From: Schauerella fraxinea
GTDB taxonomy: Bacteria; Pseudomonadota; Gammaproteobacteria; Burkholderiales; Burkholderiaceae_B
Assembly (NCBI GenBank): GCA_030849945.1
Contig: JAVDKK010000002.1
Span: 923,529-987,528 of the forward strand
Direction of reading: 5' to 3'
DNA length: 64,000 nucleotides
The first letter of the stretch is position 1, and every line of letters begins with the position of its first letter. A program made the translations under genes and the position numbers. Of this stretch, positions 1 to 8,426 are shown piece by piece. The notes below the pieces were generated by a model. It did not search any database. It was not told the origin of the DNA and worked only from the letters and a program-made list of their open reading frames with translations.

Positions 1-794
1 GATCCCAGCGCTTCGATCACGCCCAGCAGCAAGCCGCCGAGCATCGCACCGCCCAGGTTGCCGATACCGCCCAGCACGGCGGCGGTAAACGCCTTCAACC
101 CCAGCATGAAGCCCATCGTGTATTGCGCCACGCCGTAATAGGTGGTGACCATCGTGCCTGCAATGGCGGCCAGCGCCGAGCCGATCAGGAATGCAGCCGA
201 GATGACCGTATTGATATTGATACCCATCAACCCGGCCACTTCACGGTTTTGCGCTGTCGCGCGCATCGCAGTGCCCAGGCGCGTGTGGTGCACCACAAAA
301 GTGAGCGCAGCCATCAAGGCGCCGGCGATCACCACGATCGCGATCTGCAGCCCACTGATGCGCGCGCCCGCCACCGTGTACACCGCCGGCTGAATAACTT
401 GCGGAAAGCTGAGGTAGTTGCGGCCCCAGATCATCATCGCCAGATTCTGCAAGATGATGGAGACGCCGATGGCGGTGATCAGGGCCGCGAGTCGCGGTGC
501 ACGGCGCAGTGGCCGATAGGCCACACGTTCGGCCGTCCAGCCGACGATCATGCACGCGGGAATGGCCACGAGCAGGCCCGCGCCGATCACCAGCCACGCC
601 GAGGCGTTGGGGTCGGCATGCATGAGCGACCCCGCCACGACCGTGACGACCATCGCCCCGATCATGACCACATCGCCATGCGCAAAATTGATCAGGCCGA
701 TGATGCCGTAGACCATGGTGTAACCCAGGGCCACCAGCGCATAGACGCTACCGAGCGTCAGCCCGTTGATGATTTGTTGGAGAAAGATTTCCAT
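1..794 (-). CDS. livH: Branched-chain amino-acid ABC transporter permease (LivH), 3'-truncated by window edge
   Basis: Inner-membrane permease of the HAAT-type importer for Leu/Ile/Val or related ligands. The frame starts at ATG 794-792 and stays open to base 1, so about 264 residues are visible and the C-terminus lies outside. It opens with the family-typical MEIFLQQIINGLTLGSVYAL and then NFAHGDVVMIGA, both hallmarks of LivH, and the rest is hydrophobic with several membrane spans. It follows the binding-protein gene (935-2089) on the same strand across a 140-bp gap that carries a strong hairpin. The remaining liv genes (livM, livG, livF) would be expected beyond the left edge. Family is certain; the substrate is inferred from the family only. 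Confidence 0.93.
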   Translation of the reverse strand, partial: MEIFLQQIINGLTLGSVYALVALGYTMVYGIIGLINFAHGDVVMIGAMVVTVVAGSLMHADPNASAWLVIGAGLLVAIPACMIVGWTAERVAYRPLRRAPRLAALITAIGVSIILQNLAMMIWGRNYLSFPQVIQPAVYTVAGARISGLQIAIVVIAGALMAALTFVVHHTRLGTAMRATAQNREVAGLMGININTVISAAFLIGSALAAIAGTMVTTYYGVAQYTMGFMLGLKAFTAAVLGGIGNLGGAMLGGLLLGVIEALG

Positions 795-872
795 GCTGCG
801 GCCTTTGATAATGACGGCATGCGGCATCGGATCGAAGATCCGAGGACTAAGGCAGATATGTTGATGAGGGAA

Positions 873-895
873 ACAGGCCGCCGCAGGCGGCCTGT
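873..895 (-). terminator. Hairpin between livK and livH (partial terminator/attenuator)
   Basis: Perfect 10-bp inverted repeat (ACAGGCCGCC / GGCGGCCTGT) with a 3-nt loop, followed on the minus strand by a short T run (TTT). It lies between the binding-protein gene and the first permease gene of the same operon. Such intercistronic hairpins commonly make binding protein more abundant than membrane components; that role is inferred here. Confidence 0.6.
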
Positions 896-934
896 GGATC
901 GGGCGCGAGCCTCACGGGCTCGCACGCAAACCGT

Positions 935-2089
935 TTACTTGGCCGCTTGGCTGACCATGGTTTCGACCATTTCCCACTTGCCGTTCTTGACTTCGTAGAC
1001 GGTAACCGAAATCTCTTTCAGATCGCCCTTCTCGTCATAGGCAATGTTTTCGCTCGTTGCACCTTTGCGGTTCAACTTGGCCAGCACCGGCAGGTACTTC
1101 TCAGGCTTGGACGAACCGGCCTTCTCGATGGCCGTGATCATGTTCCAGGCGCCGTCATAGGCGTACGGGGCGTACACACCGGGATCCTTCTTGAACCGGG
1201 CCTTGTAGGCCGCCTCGAAATCCTTACCTGCCGCCATTTGCGCGATCGGCACACCGGCCAGCGACGCATAGGTGCCGTTGGCCGCATCGCCCGCCAGCTT
1301 GATGAACGTATCGCTACGCGTCATCTCACCCGAGACCAACGGGGCCTTGATGCCCAGCGTGGCCAACTGGCGTTTCATCGGACCCGACTGCGCGTCCAGG
1401 CCACCGAAGAAAATGGCATCGGGTGCAACGCCCTTGATGTTGGTCAGGATGGACGTGAAATCGTTGGCCTTATCGGTGGTGTACTCGCGGCGCACCACCT
1501 GACCGCCGGCGGCTTTCACGGCCTTCTCGACTTCATCCGCCAGGCCTTGACCGTAAGCGGTGCGGTCGTCGATCAGCGCGACCTTTTTGCCGTTGAGTTT
1601 CTCAACGATGAACTTGCCGACGGCGCCGCCCTGCTGGGTGTCGCTGGTCATCATGCGGAAAGTGGTCTCATAGCCTTGCTGCGTGTACTCGGGCGAGGTC
1701 GCCATCGAAATCTGCGGCAAGCCGGCATCGTGATAGACGCGCGATGCGGGGATTGTGGTGCCCGAGTTGAAATGCCCGAGAATGCCCACCACGCCTTCGT
1801 CGACCAGTTGCTGGGCCACCTGCACGCCGGTACGCGGGTCGGCTTGATCGTCTTTCGACACCAGGATGAATTTGGCCGTGCTGCTGCCAACCTTGATGCC
1901 CTTCTTGTTCGCTTCTTCGATTGCCAGCGTCAGACCGTTTTGCATGTCTTCGCCGTAGTGCGACTGCGGGCCGGTCAACGGCGCGGCGTAGCCGAAACGG
2001 ATGTCCTCAGCATGTGCTGGGGCAAAGGCAAGCGCAACGGCAGCGGTGCACCCAACGGCGACGCTTTGAATGATTTTCGTGGACTTCAT
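935..2089 (-). CDS. livK: Branched-chain amino-acid ABC transporter substrate-binding protein (LivK/LivJ type)
   Basis: Periplasmic type I binding protein, 384 aa. ATG at 2089 is chosen because GGAGG sits just upstream and it begins a clear Sec signal peptide (MKSTK, hydrophobic core, AHA|ED cleavage). The mature start DIRFGYAAPLTGPQ matches the LivJ/LivK family; further marks are VGVLGHFNSG-like text and ASPEYTQQGYET. A reading frame continues upstream but carries no signal peptide. It is the first gene of the liv operon, with a TATAAT-type -10 upstream at 2245-2250. The ligand may be an amino acid other than Leu/Ile/Val, since this family is expanded in Burkholderiales. Confidence 0.93.
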   Translation of the reverse strand: MKSTKIIQSVAVGCTAAVALAFAPAHAEDIRFGYAAPLTGPQSHYGEDMQNGLTLAIEEANKKGIKVGSSTAKFILVSKDDQADPRTGVQVAQQLVDEGVVGILGHFNSGTTIPASRVYHDAGLPQISMATSPEYTQQGYETTFRMMTSDTQQGGAVGKFIVEKLNGKKVALIDDRTAYGQGLADEVEKAVKAAGGQVVRREYTTDKANDFTSILTNIKGVAPDAIFFGGLDAQSGPMKRQLATLGIKAPLVSGEMTRSDTFIKLAGDAANGTYASLAGVPIAQMAAGKDFEAAYKARFKKDPGVYAPYAYDGAWNMITAIEKAGSSKPEKYLPVLAKLNRKGATSENIAYDEKGDLKEISVTVYEVKNGKWEMVETMVSQAAK

Positions 2090-2244
2090 GACTACCCTCC
2101 GAGGCAATGGAAAAAGCGTGATGTTTTTCTGTATCGGCGACGCTTCTGGCGCCACTTGCAACCCTGCAACATCGTCGATGGATGATGTTGCATTTAGTAC
2201 GGTCAGATGGGCGCAAACCCGCGCCACGCCTGACTGTGGGGCGG

Positions 2245-2250
2245 ATTATA
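2245..2250 (-). promoter_or_regulatory. Candidate -10 box of the liv promoter
   Basis: Reads TATAAT on the minus strand, about 155 bp upstream of the livK start. No good -35 hexamer is seen at 16-18 bp spacing (GATTCC/CGATTC), so activator help is possible. The rest of the 2090-2371 gap shows only a GGGTTTACCC-type inverted repeat near 2279-2289. Confidence 0.4.
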
Positions 2251-2371
2251 GGCATGAAGTTGAATCGGAATCGCTAGGGGTTTACCCAAGGGTTTCACCT
2301 TTCTGACATGCAGGTGCAACTGCAGCAGTTCGTGCAGGCCAAACCCCTATCGCACCGCTCTTACGCGATGC

Positions 2372-2701
2372 TTACGTGCCCTCTTTCGTCGGTGCATTTA
2401 CAGCAGCTGTTTTCACGGCCGCGATGCCCTTATCACGTGCCGCAGCAGTGGGGTACATCTCGCTGCGACCCAGCGATTCGTCATTACCGGCCGTGAGCGT
2501 GAAATACATCGACCCGTCCTTGGCCGTTGATTTCTTGAAGCGCTCATCATGCGCGGCATTTTGCTGGACCGAAGCAATGCCGCCTTGCGCGGATTGCTTC
2601 GTGGTGTAGCGCTCACTCGTCAGAACGGTTTCGTGGTTGCCCGCTTTGAGGTTGAACATGTACTGCGTACCGCTTTGCTTCAAGACGAAATATCCACTCA
2701 T
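2372..2701 (-). CDS. YegP-like protein with two DUF1508 repeats
   Basis: Small soluble protein of 109 aa. It has two tandem copies of the DUF1508/YegP fold: residues ~1-50 (MSGYFVLKQSGTQYMFNLKA, then SERYTTKQSAQGGI) and ~53-105 (DGSMYFTLTAGNDESLGRSE, then YPTAAARDKGI). Both have the FxLKAxNxExxxxSExYxxxxxAxxGI pattern. The start at 2701 is set by homology, and the upstream sequence AGGAGCAATTTCC supplies a ribosome site. Molecular function is unknown in the family. It looks monocistronic, with a 162-bp upstream gap that holds two inverted repeats. Confidence 0.88.
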   Translation of the reverse strand: MSGYFVLKQSGTQYMFNLKAGNHETVLTSERYTTKQSAQGGIASVQQNAAHDERFKKSTAKDGSMYFTLTAGNDESLGRSEMYPTAAARDKGIAAVKTAAVNAPTKEGT

Positions 2702-2733
2702 GGAAATTGCTCCTCTAGGCTGCGAGACACGCG

Positions 2734-2780
2734 CGCATGCGACTGCATGCGGCAGTGGCGACGTGGGCCGTCGCTCACTG
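2734..2780. repeat. Two adjacent inverted repeats upstream of the YegP-like gene
   Basis: The first is CGCATGC-GACT-GCATGCG (2734-2751), perfect 7-bp arms. The second is an interrupted hairpin CAGTG/CACTG with inner CGAC/GTCG (2753-2780). They lie between the RraA-like gene end and the YegP-like start. They could end transcription of the upstream operon (no T run) or be an operator; the role is unassigned. Confidence 0.4.
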
Positions 2781-2863
2781 GGCACCATACCGCATTTCTT
2801 ACCTCATCGGTCGCACGTTTATCGGCCGCGTGCCGGTCGAAAACATGCGCATCGACCGTACCG

Positions 2864-3574
2864 TCACCTGCCGCGCTGCTTGCGCCAGGCCGCGAAATCC
2901 GTGAGCGTTTGCGGATCGGTGGCGGGATAAAGGCCCACGATCGAGCGGCCGCCATCGACCTGCTCGGTGACGAAATCTTCATACACCGTCATCTCGAAAG
3001 CTTCGACCGCGATCTCATCGGCGAGATGCGCCGGCAGCACGATCACGCCTTCGGCGTCACCCACGATCACGTCGCCTGGAAACACAGGCGCATCGCCGCA
3101 GCCGATCGGCACATTGATGTCGATGGCCTGATGCAAGGTGAGATTGGTCGGCGGCGACGGCCGGTGGTGATAGGCCGGCATCGCCATCTCGCCGATCTCA
3201 TGCGAATCGCGAAAGCCGCCGTCCGTCACCACACCCGCCACACCCCGCCGCATCAACCGCGTGACGAGAATGCCGCCCGCCGAGGCCGCGCGCGCATCCT
3301 TGCGGCTATCGATCACGAGCACGGCGCCTGGCGGGCAATCCTCCACGGCCTTGCGCTGCGGATGGGCGGGATTGCGAAACACCTCCAGCCCATTCAGATC
3401 TTCGCGCGCCGGCATATAGCGCAACGTAAACGCCTCGCCGACCATATTGCCGCGTGGCGCACCAACGGGTGCCACATCCTGGATGAATTGATTGCGCAGG
3501 CCACGCTTGAAGAGGCAGGTGGTCAACGTGGCCACACTCACATGCAGCAGTTTTTCGCGGGTATCGTCTTTCAC
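2864..3574 (-). CDS. RraA-fold protein (RraA / 4-hydroxy-4-methyl-2-oxoglutarate aldolase family)
   Basis: A 236-aa member of the RraA/HMG-aldolase family. Conserved marks are a GGILVTRL loop (~100-107), the DGGFRD motif (residues 118-123) with the Arg and Asp that bind metal and 2-oxo acid in the pyruvate aldolases of this fold, and VPIGCG then FPGDVIVGDAEGVIVLP. The usual GE of the first loop is GG here. The start is a GTG with no clear Shine-Dalgarno site. It ends an operon with an arabinonate-type dehydratase and an ABC importer. That suggests an aldolase or lyase acting on a 2-keto-3-deoxy acid rather than an RNase E inhibitor; this is inference from context. Confidence 0.85.
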   Translation of the reverse strand: MKDDTREKLLHVSVATLTTCLFKRGLRNQFIQDVAPVGAPRGNMVGEAFTLRYMPAREDLNGLEVFRNPAHPQRKAVEDCPPGAVLVIDSRKDARAASAGGILVTRLMRRGVAGVVTDGGFRDSHEIGEMAMPAYHHRPSPPTNLTLHQAIDINVPIGCGDAPVFPGDVIVGDAEGVIVLPAHLADEIAVEAFEMTVYEDFVTEQVDGGRSIVGLYPATDPQTLTDFAAWRKQRGR

Positions 3575-3616
3575 TGATCGGTTCGCTTCTAAAAGATTGA
3601 GAGGTCGCGCTTAATT

Positions 3617-3815
3617 ATTTTGCTGAAGCTCTGGCTTATTTTGCTGAGGCTCTGGCGGGGGCTTGGCCTCGGCTTTAGCTTCGGCAAGGCTTTGGCTTTG
3701 GCTCTGGCTCTGGCTTTGGCTTTAGCTCTGGCTTGGCCTCGGCCTTAGCTTTGGCCAGGCCATGGCCTCGGCGCTGACGTTGGCTCGAGCTTTGGCTCGA
3801 GCTTTGGCTCCGGCG
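3617..3815. repeat. Degenerate hexanucleotide tandem repeat (GGCTTT/GGCTCT)
   Basis: About 200 bp of imperfect TTTGGC / TCTGGC / CTCGGC units (GCCAAA / GCCAGA on the other strand), fills the gap between the dehydratase and RraA-like genes. It includes two near-identical ~20-bp copies around TTATTTTGCTGARGCTCTGGC. After the double TGA stop of the dehydratase the same minus frame stays open as an Arg/Ser-rich then AKAEAKPELKPKPEPEPKPK stretch, but no start or homology is visible. The best reading is a slippage-generated satellite inside an operon. Confidence 0.75.
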
Positions 3816-3833
3816 TGCCGCTCGCCGCCGTCA

Positions 3834-5573
3834 TCAAAAAATATCGGGCTCACCCACCGGCGCGCCGAAATCGGTTTTCAGAAAATCGAAGTCACACCCC
3901 TTATGGGCCTGTTCGATGTGCTTGGAAAACATCCAGCCATAGCCGCGCTCGTAGCGCGGCTGGGGTGCCTGCCACGCCGCGCGCCGGCGCGCGAGTTCGG
4001 CCTCGGGCACGTCGATATCGATCGTGCGAGCGTTCACATCCAGACTGATGATGTCGCCGTTCTGCACCAGGGCCAGCGGCCCACCCACATACGACTCGGG
4101 CGATACGTGCAAAATGCAGGCGCCATAACTGGTGCCGCTCATGCGCGCATCCGAGATACGCACCATGTCGCGGATGCCTTGCTTCACCAGTTTTTTCGGG
4201 ATCGGCAGCATGCCCCACTCCGGCATGCCCGGGCCGCCCTGCGGACCGGCATTGCGCAGAATCAGCACGTGATCGGGCGTGACGTCGAGGTCGTCGCGAT
4301 CGATCGCCGCCTTCATCGAAGGATAGTCGTCAAACACCAACGCCGGACCGCTATGCTTCAAAAACCGCGGCTCGCAGGCGCCCGGCTTCATCACACAGCC
4401 TTCCGGCGCGAGATTGCCGCGCAGCACCGCCAGCGAGCCTTCGGCATACACCGGCCGATCCAAGGGGCGGATCACATCGTCGTTGAACACCGCGGCCGAT
4501 GCGATGTTTTCGCCAAGCGTGCGCCCCGTCACCGTCATGGCATCCAGATGCAGGTGATCCTTGATGCGTGTCATGAGCGCGGGCAAGCCGCCAGCATAGA
4601 AGAAGTCTTCCATCAGATACTTATCGCCGCTCGGCCGCACATTGGCGATTACCGGCACGAGGCGGCTGAAGCGTTCGAAATCGTCCAGACCGATATCGGC
4701 ATTGGCGCGGCGCGCCTGGCCGATCACATGAATGATCGCGTTGGTCGAACAGCCCATCGACATCGCCACCGCGATGGCATTCTCGAACGCCTCGCGCGTT
4801 TGGATGTCGGCGGGCTTCAAATCCTCCCATACCATCTCGACGATGCGGCGACCCGACTCGGAGCACATCCGGATGTGATTGGCGTCAGGCGCGGGAATCG
4901 AGGATGCGCCCGGCAAGGTCATCCCCAGCGCTTCGGCGATGGCCGTCATCGTGCTGGCCGTGCCCATCGTCATGCAGGTGCCGTGGCTGCGCGCGATGCC
5001 GGCCTGGATGCCGATCCACTGCGGTTCGCTGATCACCCCGGCGCGCCGATCGTCCCAATACTTCCAGGCGTCCGAACCCGATCCCAAGGTGTTGCCTTGC
5101 CAATTGCCGCGCAGCATCGGGCCGGCCGGAATGTAGATTGCCGGTACGCCCGCGCTGGTGGCGCCCATCAATAATCCCGGCGTGGTTTTGTCGCAGCCGC
5201 CCATCAACACCGCGCCATCCACGGGATGGGACCGGATCAGCTCTTCGGTCTCCATCGCCAGCATGTTGCGATAGAGCATCGTGGTGGGCTTGACGTATTG
5301 CTCGGCCAGCGAGATCGCCGGCAGTTCGATCGGAAAGCCACCCGCCTGCCACACGCCACGCTTGACGTCTTCCACACGCTGTTTGAAATGCGTATGACAG
5401 GGGTTGATGTCGGACCAGGTGTTGATGATCGCGATCACCGGCTTGCCGGCCCACTCTTCGGGCGCATAGCCCATCTGCATGGCGCGCGAACGGTGGCCAA
5501 AGCCGCGCAGATCGTCAGGGGCGAACCAACGGGCGCTACGCAGCGATTCGGCGGTTTTTCTCGGTGTTGTCAT
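3834..5573 (-). CDS. IlvD/Edd-family sugar-acid dehydratase (L-arabinonate dehydratase type)
   Basis: A 579-aa iron-sulfur dehydratase that removes water from an aldonic acid to give a 2-keto-3-deoxy acid. Its length and start (SLRSARWFAPDDLRGFGHRSR) match the L-arabinonate dehydratase subfamily rather than ILV biosynthesis. The three [2Fe-2S] cysteines are in place: NPC59H, GGC127DKT and HGTC200MTMGTAS. The SGTSYG motif near 480 carries the serine proposed as catalytic base. The stop is a double TGA. It begins 9 bp after the permease stop and sits in an operon with a NitT-type ABC importer and an RraA-fold protein. Exact substrate (arabinonate, xylonate, gluconate, fuconate) is not decidable from sequence. 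Confidence 0.9.
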   Translation of the reverse strand: MTTPRKTAESLRSARWFAPDDLRGFGHRSRAMQMGYAPEEWAGKPVIAIINTWSDINPCHTHFKQRVEDVKRGVWQAGGFPIELPAISLAEQYVKPTTMLYRNMLAMETEELIRSHPVDGAVLMGGCDKTTPGLLMGATSAGVPAIYIPAGPMLRGNWQGNTLGSGSDAWKYWDDRRAGVISEPQWIGIQAGIARSHGTCMTMGTASTMTAIAEALGMTLPGASSIPAPDANHIRMCSESGRRIVEMVWEDLKPADIQTREAFENAIAVAMSMGCSTNAIIHVIGQARRANADIGLDDFERFSRLVPVIANVRPSGDKYLMEDFFYAGGLPALMTRIKDHLHLDAMTVTGRTLGENIASAAVFNDDVIRPLDRPVYAEGSLAVLRGNLAPEGCVMKPGACEPRFLKHSGPALVFDDYPSMKAAIDRDDLDVTPDHVLILRNAGPQGGPGMPEWGMLPIPKKLVKQGIRDMVRISDARMSGTSYGACILHVSPESYVGGPLALVQNGDIISLDVNARTIDIDVPEAELARRRAAWQAPQPRYERGYGWMFSKHIEQAHKGCDFDFLKTDFGAPVGEPDIF

Positions 5574-5582
5574 GTCTCTCTC

Positions 5583-6452
5583 TTATCCTTGCATGCCCCA
5601 ACGGCGTACGGTTTTTTTCTCGATCGTTCGAAACACCAGATTTTCGACGACCAGTCCAATCACGATAACGGTAAGCAAACCGGCAAACACAGCGGGAATG
5701 TCGAGCAGGTTGCGATTCTCAAAGATAAACCAGCCCAGACCGCCCTGGCCGGAGGCCACGCCAAAGACGAGTTCGGCGGCGATCAACGTGCGCCAGGCAA
5801 ATGCCCAGCCGATCTTCAGCCCCGTCAGAATCGACGGAAACGCGGCCGGCACCAGAATGCGCCGCACATACGCGAAACCCGTGAGCTCGTAGTTGCGACC
5901 CACCATGCGCAGCGTGTGCGACACACTCAAAAATCCCGCATGCGTGTTCAATGCCACCGCCCACAGCACCGAGTGCACCAGCGTAAACACCAGACTTGCC
6001 GTACCCAGACCGAACCAGATCAACGCCAGCGGCAGTAACGCAATGGCCGGCAGCGGATTGAACATCGCCGTCATCGTTTCAAGGAAGTCCGTACCGATGC
6101 GCGTGGTGATGGCCAGCATCGTCAACAATCCCGCCAACACCAGGCCGACGAAATACCCGAGCAGCAGCACCTTGATCGACGTCCAGGCACGCGTGAGCAA
6201 CACGCCGTCGCCGATGCGTTCGATCAGTGTCTTGATCGTCTCGCTCAGCGTGGGAAACGTGAGGGGATTATCGAGAATGCGTGCGTACACTTCCCACGCC
6301 AGGGCAAGCACGATGATGATGAGCGTCTTGCGCACGAACGCATTGTTCCAGGCGCGTTCGAGCGCGCCGAGTTCGCGCACGACGACGGCCCGCTCGCCAG
6401 CGGCGGCGCGGTCGCCCGCCACATCGCGCATCGTGATGGTTGCTTGCGTCAT
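5583..6452 (-). CDS. NitT/TauT-family ABC transporter permease
   Basis: A 289-aa inner-membrane permease with about six spans and a BPD_transp_1 domain. The cytoplasmic EAA loop is recognisable as VGRNYELTGFAYVRRILVPAAFPSILTGLKIGWAFAWRTL (shared style with SsuC/TauC, residues ~190-230). It overlaps the ATPase gene by 4 nt (ATGA), showing translational coupling. A ~45-residue hydrophilic N-terminal extension precedes the first span. The family usually carries nitrate, taurine, sulfonates or pyrimidine precursors; the neighbouring sugar-acid dehydratase suggests an organic acid here. Confidence 0.88.
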   Translation of the reverse strand: MTQATITMRDVAGDRAAAGERAVVVRELGALERAWNNAFVRKTLIIIVLALAWEVYARILDNPLTFPTLSETIKTLIERIGDGVLLTRAWTSIKVLLLGYFVGLVLAGLLTMLAITTRIGTDFLETMTAMFNPLPAIALLPLALIWFGLGTASLVFTLVHSVLWAVALNTHAGFLSVSHTLRMVGRNYELTGFAYVRRILVPAAFPSILTGLKIGWAFAWRTLIAAELVFGVASGQGGLGWFIFENRNLLDIPAVFAGLLTVIVIGLVVENLVFRTIEKKTVRRWGMQG

Positions 6453-7219
6453 ACCGTCGCCTCCGGATGGGGATCGTTGAACAGCAGATCGTGAATGCGC
6501 TTCTCGAGTTCGGCCGCCTCGCCGTTTTCGGCCGACACGCGGTCGACGTCGTTGACCTCTGCCTTCACCTGGCCGGGATGCGGCGAGAGCAGCAGAATGC
6601 GATTGCCGATGCGGATGGCTTCCGCGATCGAATGCGTGACGAACAGCACGGTAAAGCGCGTGTCATCCCAGAGCCGCAGCAGTTCATCCTGCATGTGGCG
6701 CCGCGTGAGCGCATCGAGTGCTGCGAAGGGCTCGTCCATCAAGAGGATGTCCGGCTCCATTGCCATGCCACGGGCGATGGCCACTCGCTGCTTCATGCCG
6801 CCCGATAAGGTGTGCGTGTAGCTGTCGGCAAACTTGGTCAGATTGACCTTCTCGATATAGGCGCGGGCCTTTTCTTCGGCTTCGCGGCGCGGCAATCTGC
6901 GCGCCACCGAAAGGGGAAACATCACGTTCTCCACCACCGTTTTCCACGGCAGTAACTGGTCGAACTCCTGAAACACCATCATGCGATCGGCGCCCGGCCG
7001 CTTGACCGTTCGACCTTTGATCCGGATCTCGCCTTCCTCCGGCGTGAGATAACCGCCCACGGCCTTGAGCAGCGTCGACTTGCCACAGCCCGAGGGCCCA
7101 AGCAGCACGAAACGATCGCCGGTTTCAACTTGAAAACTCACGCGATCCGTAGCCGTAATCAGGCTTGACGGCGTTTTGTAGCGCAGCGTCACGCCGTCCA
7201 CATCCAATAAATGCGTCAT
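6449..7219 (-). CDS. NitT/TauT-family ABC transporter ATP-binding protein
   Basis: A 256-aa ATPase with Walker A GPSGCGKST (~42-50), Q-loop in VFQEFDQLLPW, signature LSGGMKQR, Walker B ILLMDEPFAALD and the switch His in VTHS. A very strong Shine-Dalgarno AGGAGG precedes ATG 7219. It forms the import complex with the overlapping permease and the binding protein 25 bp upstream. Confidence 0.93.
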   Translation of the reverse strand: MTHLLDVDGVTLRYKTPSSLITATDRVSFQVETGDRFVLLGPSGCGKSTLLKAVGGYLTPEEGEIRIKGRTVKRPGADRMMVFQEFDQLLPWKTVVENVMFPLSVARRLPRREAEEKARAYIEKVNLTKFADSYTHTLSGGMKQRVAIARGMAMEPDILLMDEPFAALDALTRRHMQDELLRLWDDTRFTVLFVTHSIAEAIRIGNRILLLSPHPGQVKAEVNDVDRVSAENGEAAELEKRIHDLLFNDPHPEATV

Positions 7220-7244
7220 GGCACCTCCTTGTGCGGTCGGGCGA

Positions 7245-8258
7245 TCAGTTGCCGTTCAAGCTGGCGGCGACGGGCAGGAAATACTCGGTCCAGGCGCGCG
7301 GCTCGGTCTTGAGAATGCCCACCTTGTGCATGTGGGCGGCAAACTGCATGCTGCCGGCCGGCGCAGTCTGGAAATTCATCATGCCGGGCTGCTTCATCAT
7401 CTCCATCAGATCGTCGATGCTGGTGCGGTCCCCGCTGAGTTCCTTGTACATTTCAACCGATTCGCGCGTATGGGTTTTCACATACTCGACCGCTTCCTTG
7501 GAGGCCGCGATCACGGCATCGATCGTCTTCGGGTTGTCCTTCGCGAAGGCCGTGGTAGTAAACAACGTCGACTGCGAGAGGCCGACTTTGATGATGTCGG
7601 CCGAACTCAGCACAATGTGCGCGCCAGGAATGTTCTTCAACTCTTGAAAGTCGAACGGCGGCGCGAAGAAATGGCTGGCCACTTCGTGCTTGGGATTGGA
7701 CAAGGCGCCTGCCGCGTCGGGGTGTCCGAGTTGCACCGTATTGGGGTCGAGCTTGCCCCACTGCCCTGCGCCAAAGGCTTGCTCGGAGGCCATCTGCAAA
7801 AGAATCGCCTGCGTGGAGATGCGCACTGTGGGCACCGCGATCTTGTCGGTCGGTTGGAAATCCTTCAGCGTCTTGATGCGTGCCTCGCGGCTGATCAGCA
7901 CGACCGGTTGCGCAGAGTTGGTCACGATGCCTTTCACACCGCCTCGCGTGCGGTCCCACAGCAGCAGCAGGTTGCCCAACCCGCTGTTGACGATGTCGAC
8001 ATTGTTCGACAGCAAGGCATCGGTGGCCGCGCCGCCACCCGAGAACATGCGCCATTGCACCGTCAGATTGGGCAGGCCCAGTGCGGCGGCCTGTTTCTCG
8101 ATCAGCTTCTGCTTTTCCATCACGATGGCCGGCAGATAGAGGATGCTCGGCTGCTTGGTGATGGTGATCTCGGTTTTCTCGGCGGCGTGTACGGCCCCGC
8201 CGAAGGCGGCGCTTAGCGTGAGCGCGAACGCGGTCGCGCGCAAAGTGACTTTGAACAT
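7245..8258 (-). CDS. NMT1/THI5-like ABC transporter substrate-binding protein
   Basis: A 337-aa periplasmic protein with a signal peptide (MFKVTLRATAF..., VHA|AEK). The mature part has the NitT/SsuA-like layout: TITKQPSILYLPAIV at the start, FSGGGAATDALLSNNVDIVNSG for the second strand, and ISTQAILLQM. It is first in the operon ABC importer - dehydratase - RraA, and divergent from the GntR gene at 8427. The 168-bp gap between them holds a perfect palindrome. Ligand unknown; a sugar acid is inferred from the operon. Confidence 0.88.
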   Translation of the reverse strand: MFKVTLRATAFALTLSAAFGGAVHAAEKTEITITKQPSILYLPAIVMEKQKLIEKQAAALGLPNLTVQWRMFSGGGAATDALLSNNVDIVNSGLGNLLLLWDRTRGGVKGIVTNSAQPVVLISREARIKTLKDFQPTDKIAVPTVRISTQAILLQMASEQAFGAGQWGKLDPNTVQLGHPDAAGALSNPKHEVASHFFAPPFDFQELKNIPGAHIVLSSADIIKVGLSQSTLFTTTAFAKDNPKTIDAVIAASKEAVEYVKTHTRESVEMYKELSGDRTSIDDLMEMMKQPGMMNFQTAPAGSMQFAAHMHKVGILKTEPRAWTEYFLPVAASLNGN

Positions 8259-8342
8259 GGTTTGTCTCCGATGCCGGCGTCTGGTGCACCGGTCTGATTG
8301 GCATACATGGGGCGGCGGATCGAACGTCCACCTGCCTGCGTC

Positions 8343-8364
8343 AAATACTAAAACATTAGTATTT
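8343..8364. promoter_or_regulatory. Candidate GntR operator between the divergent ABC operon and gntR
   Basis: Perfect inverted repeat AAATACTAA-AACA-TTAGTATTT (9-bp arms, 4-nt spacer) in the divergent intergenic region, 63 bp before the gntR ATG. The AT-rich palindrome stands out in GC-rich DNA and is the natural site for the FCD-type regulator beside it. Inference from position and symmetry. Confidence 0.6.
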
Positions 8365-8426
8365 CATACGCAAGGAAATGCGGTACGCTTGCATCCTTAC
8401 AGCGGAATCTTTGCCCAACCTCGTCT

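Noticed and set aside
3690..3833. Read-through C-terminal tail of the dehydratase (K/E/P-rich)
   Set aside because: Preceded by a double TGA stop and the protein already has the full family length; the frame is a by-product of the hexamer repeat.
3762..5174. Long plus-strand frame (470 aa) opposite the dehydratase
   Set aside because: Composition rich in Arg/His/Ala with no motif; it mirrors the strongly supported IlvD-family gene on the other strand and is a GC-codon shadow.
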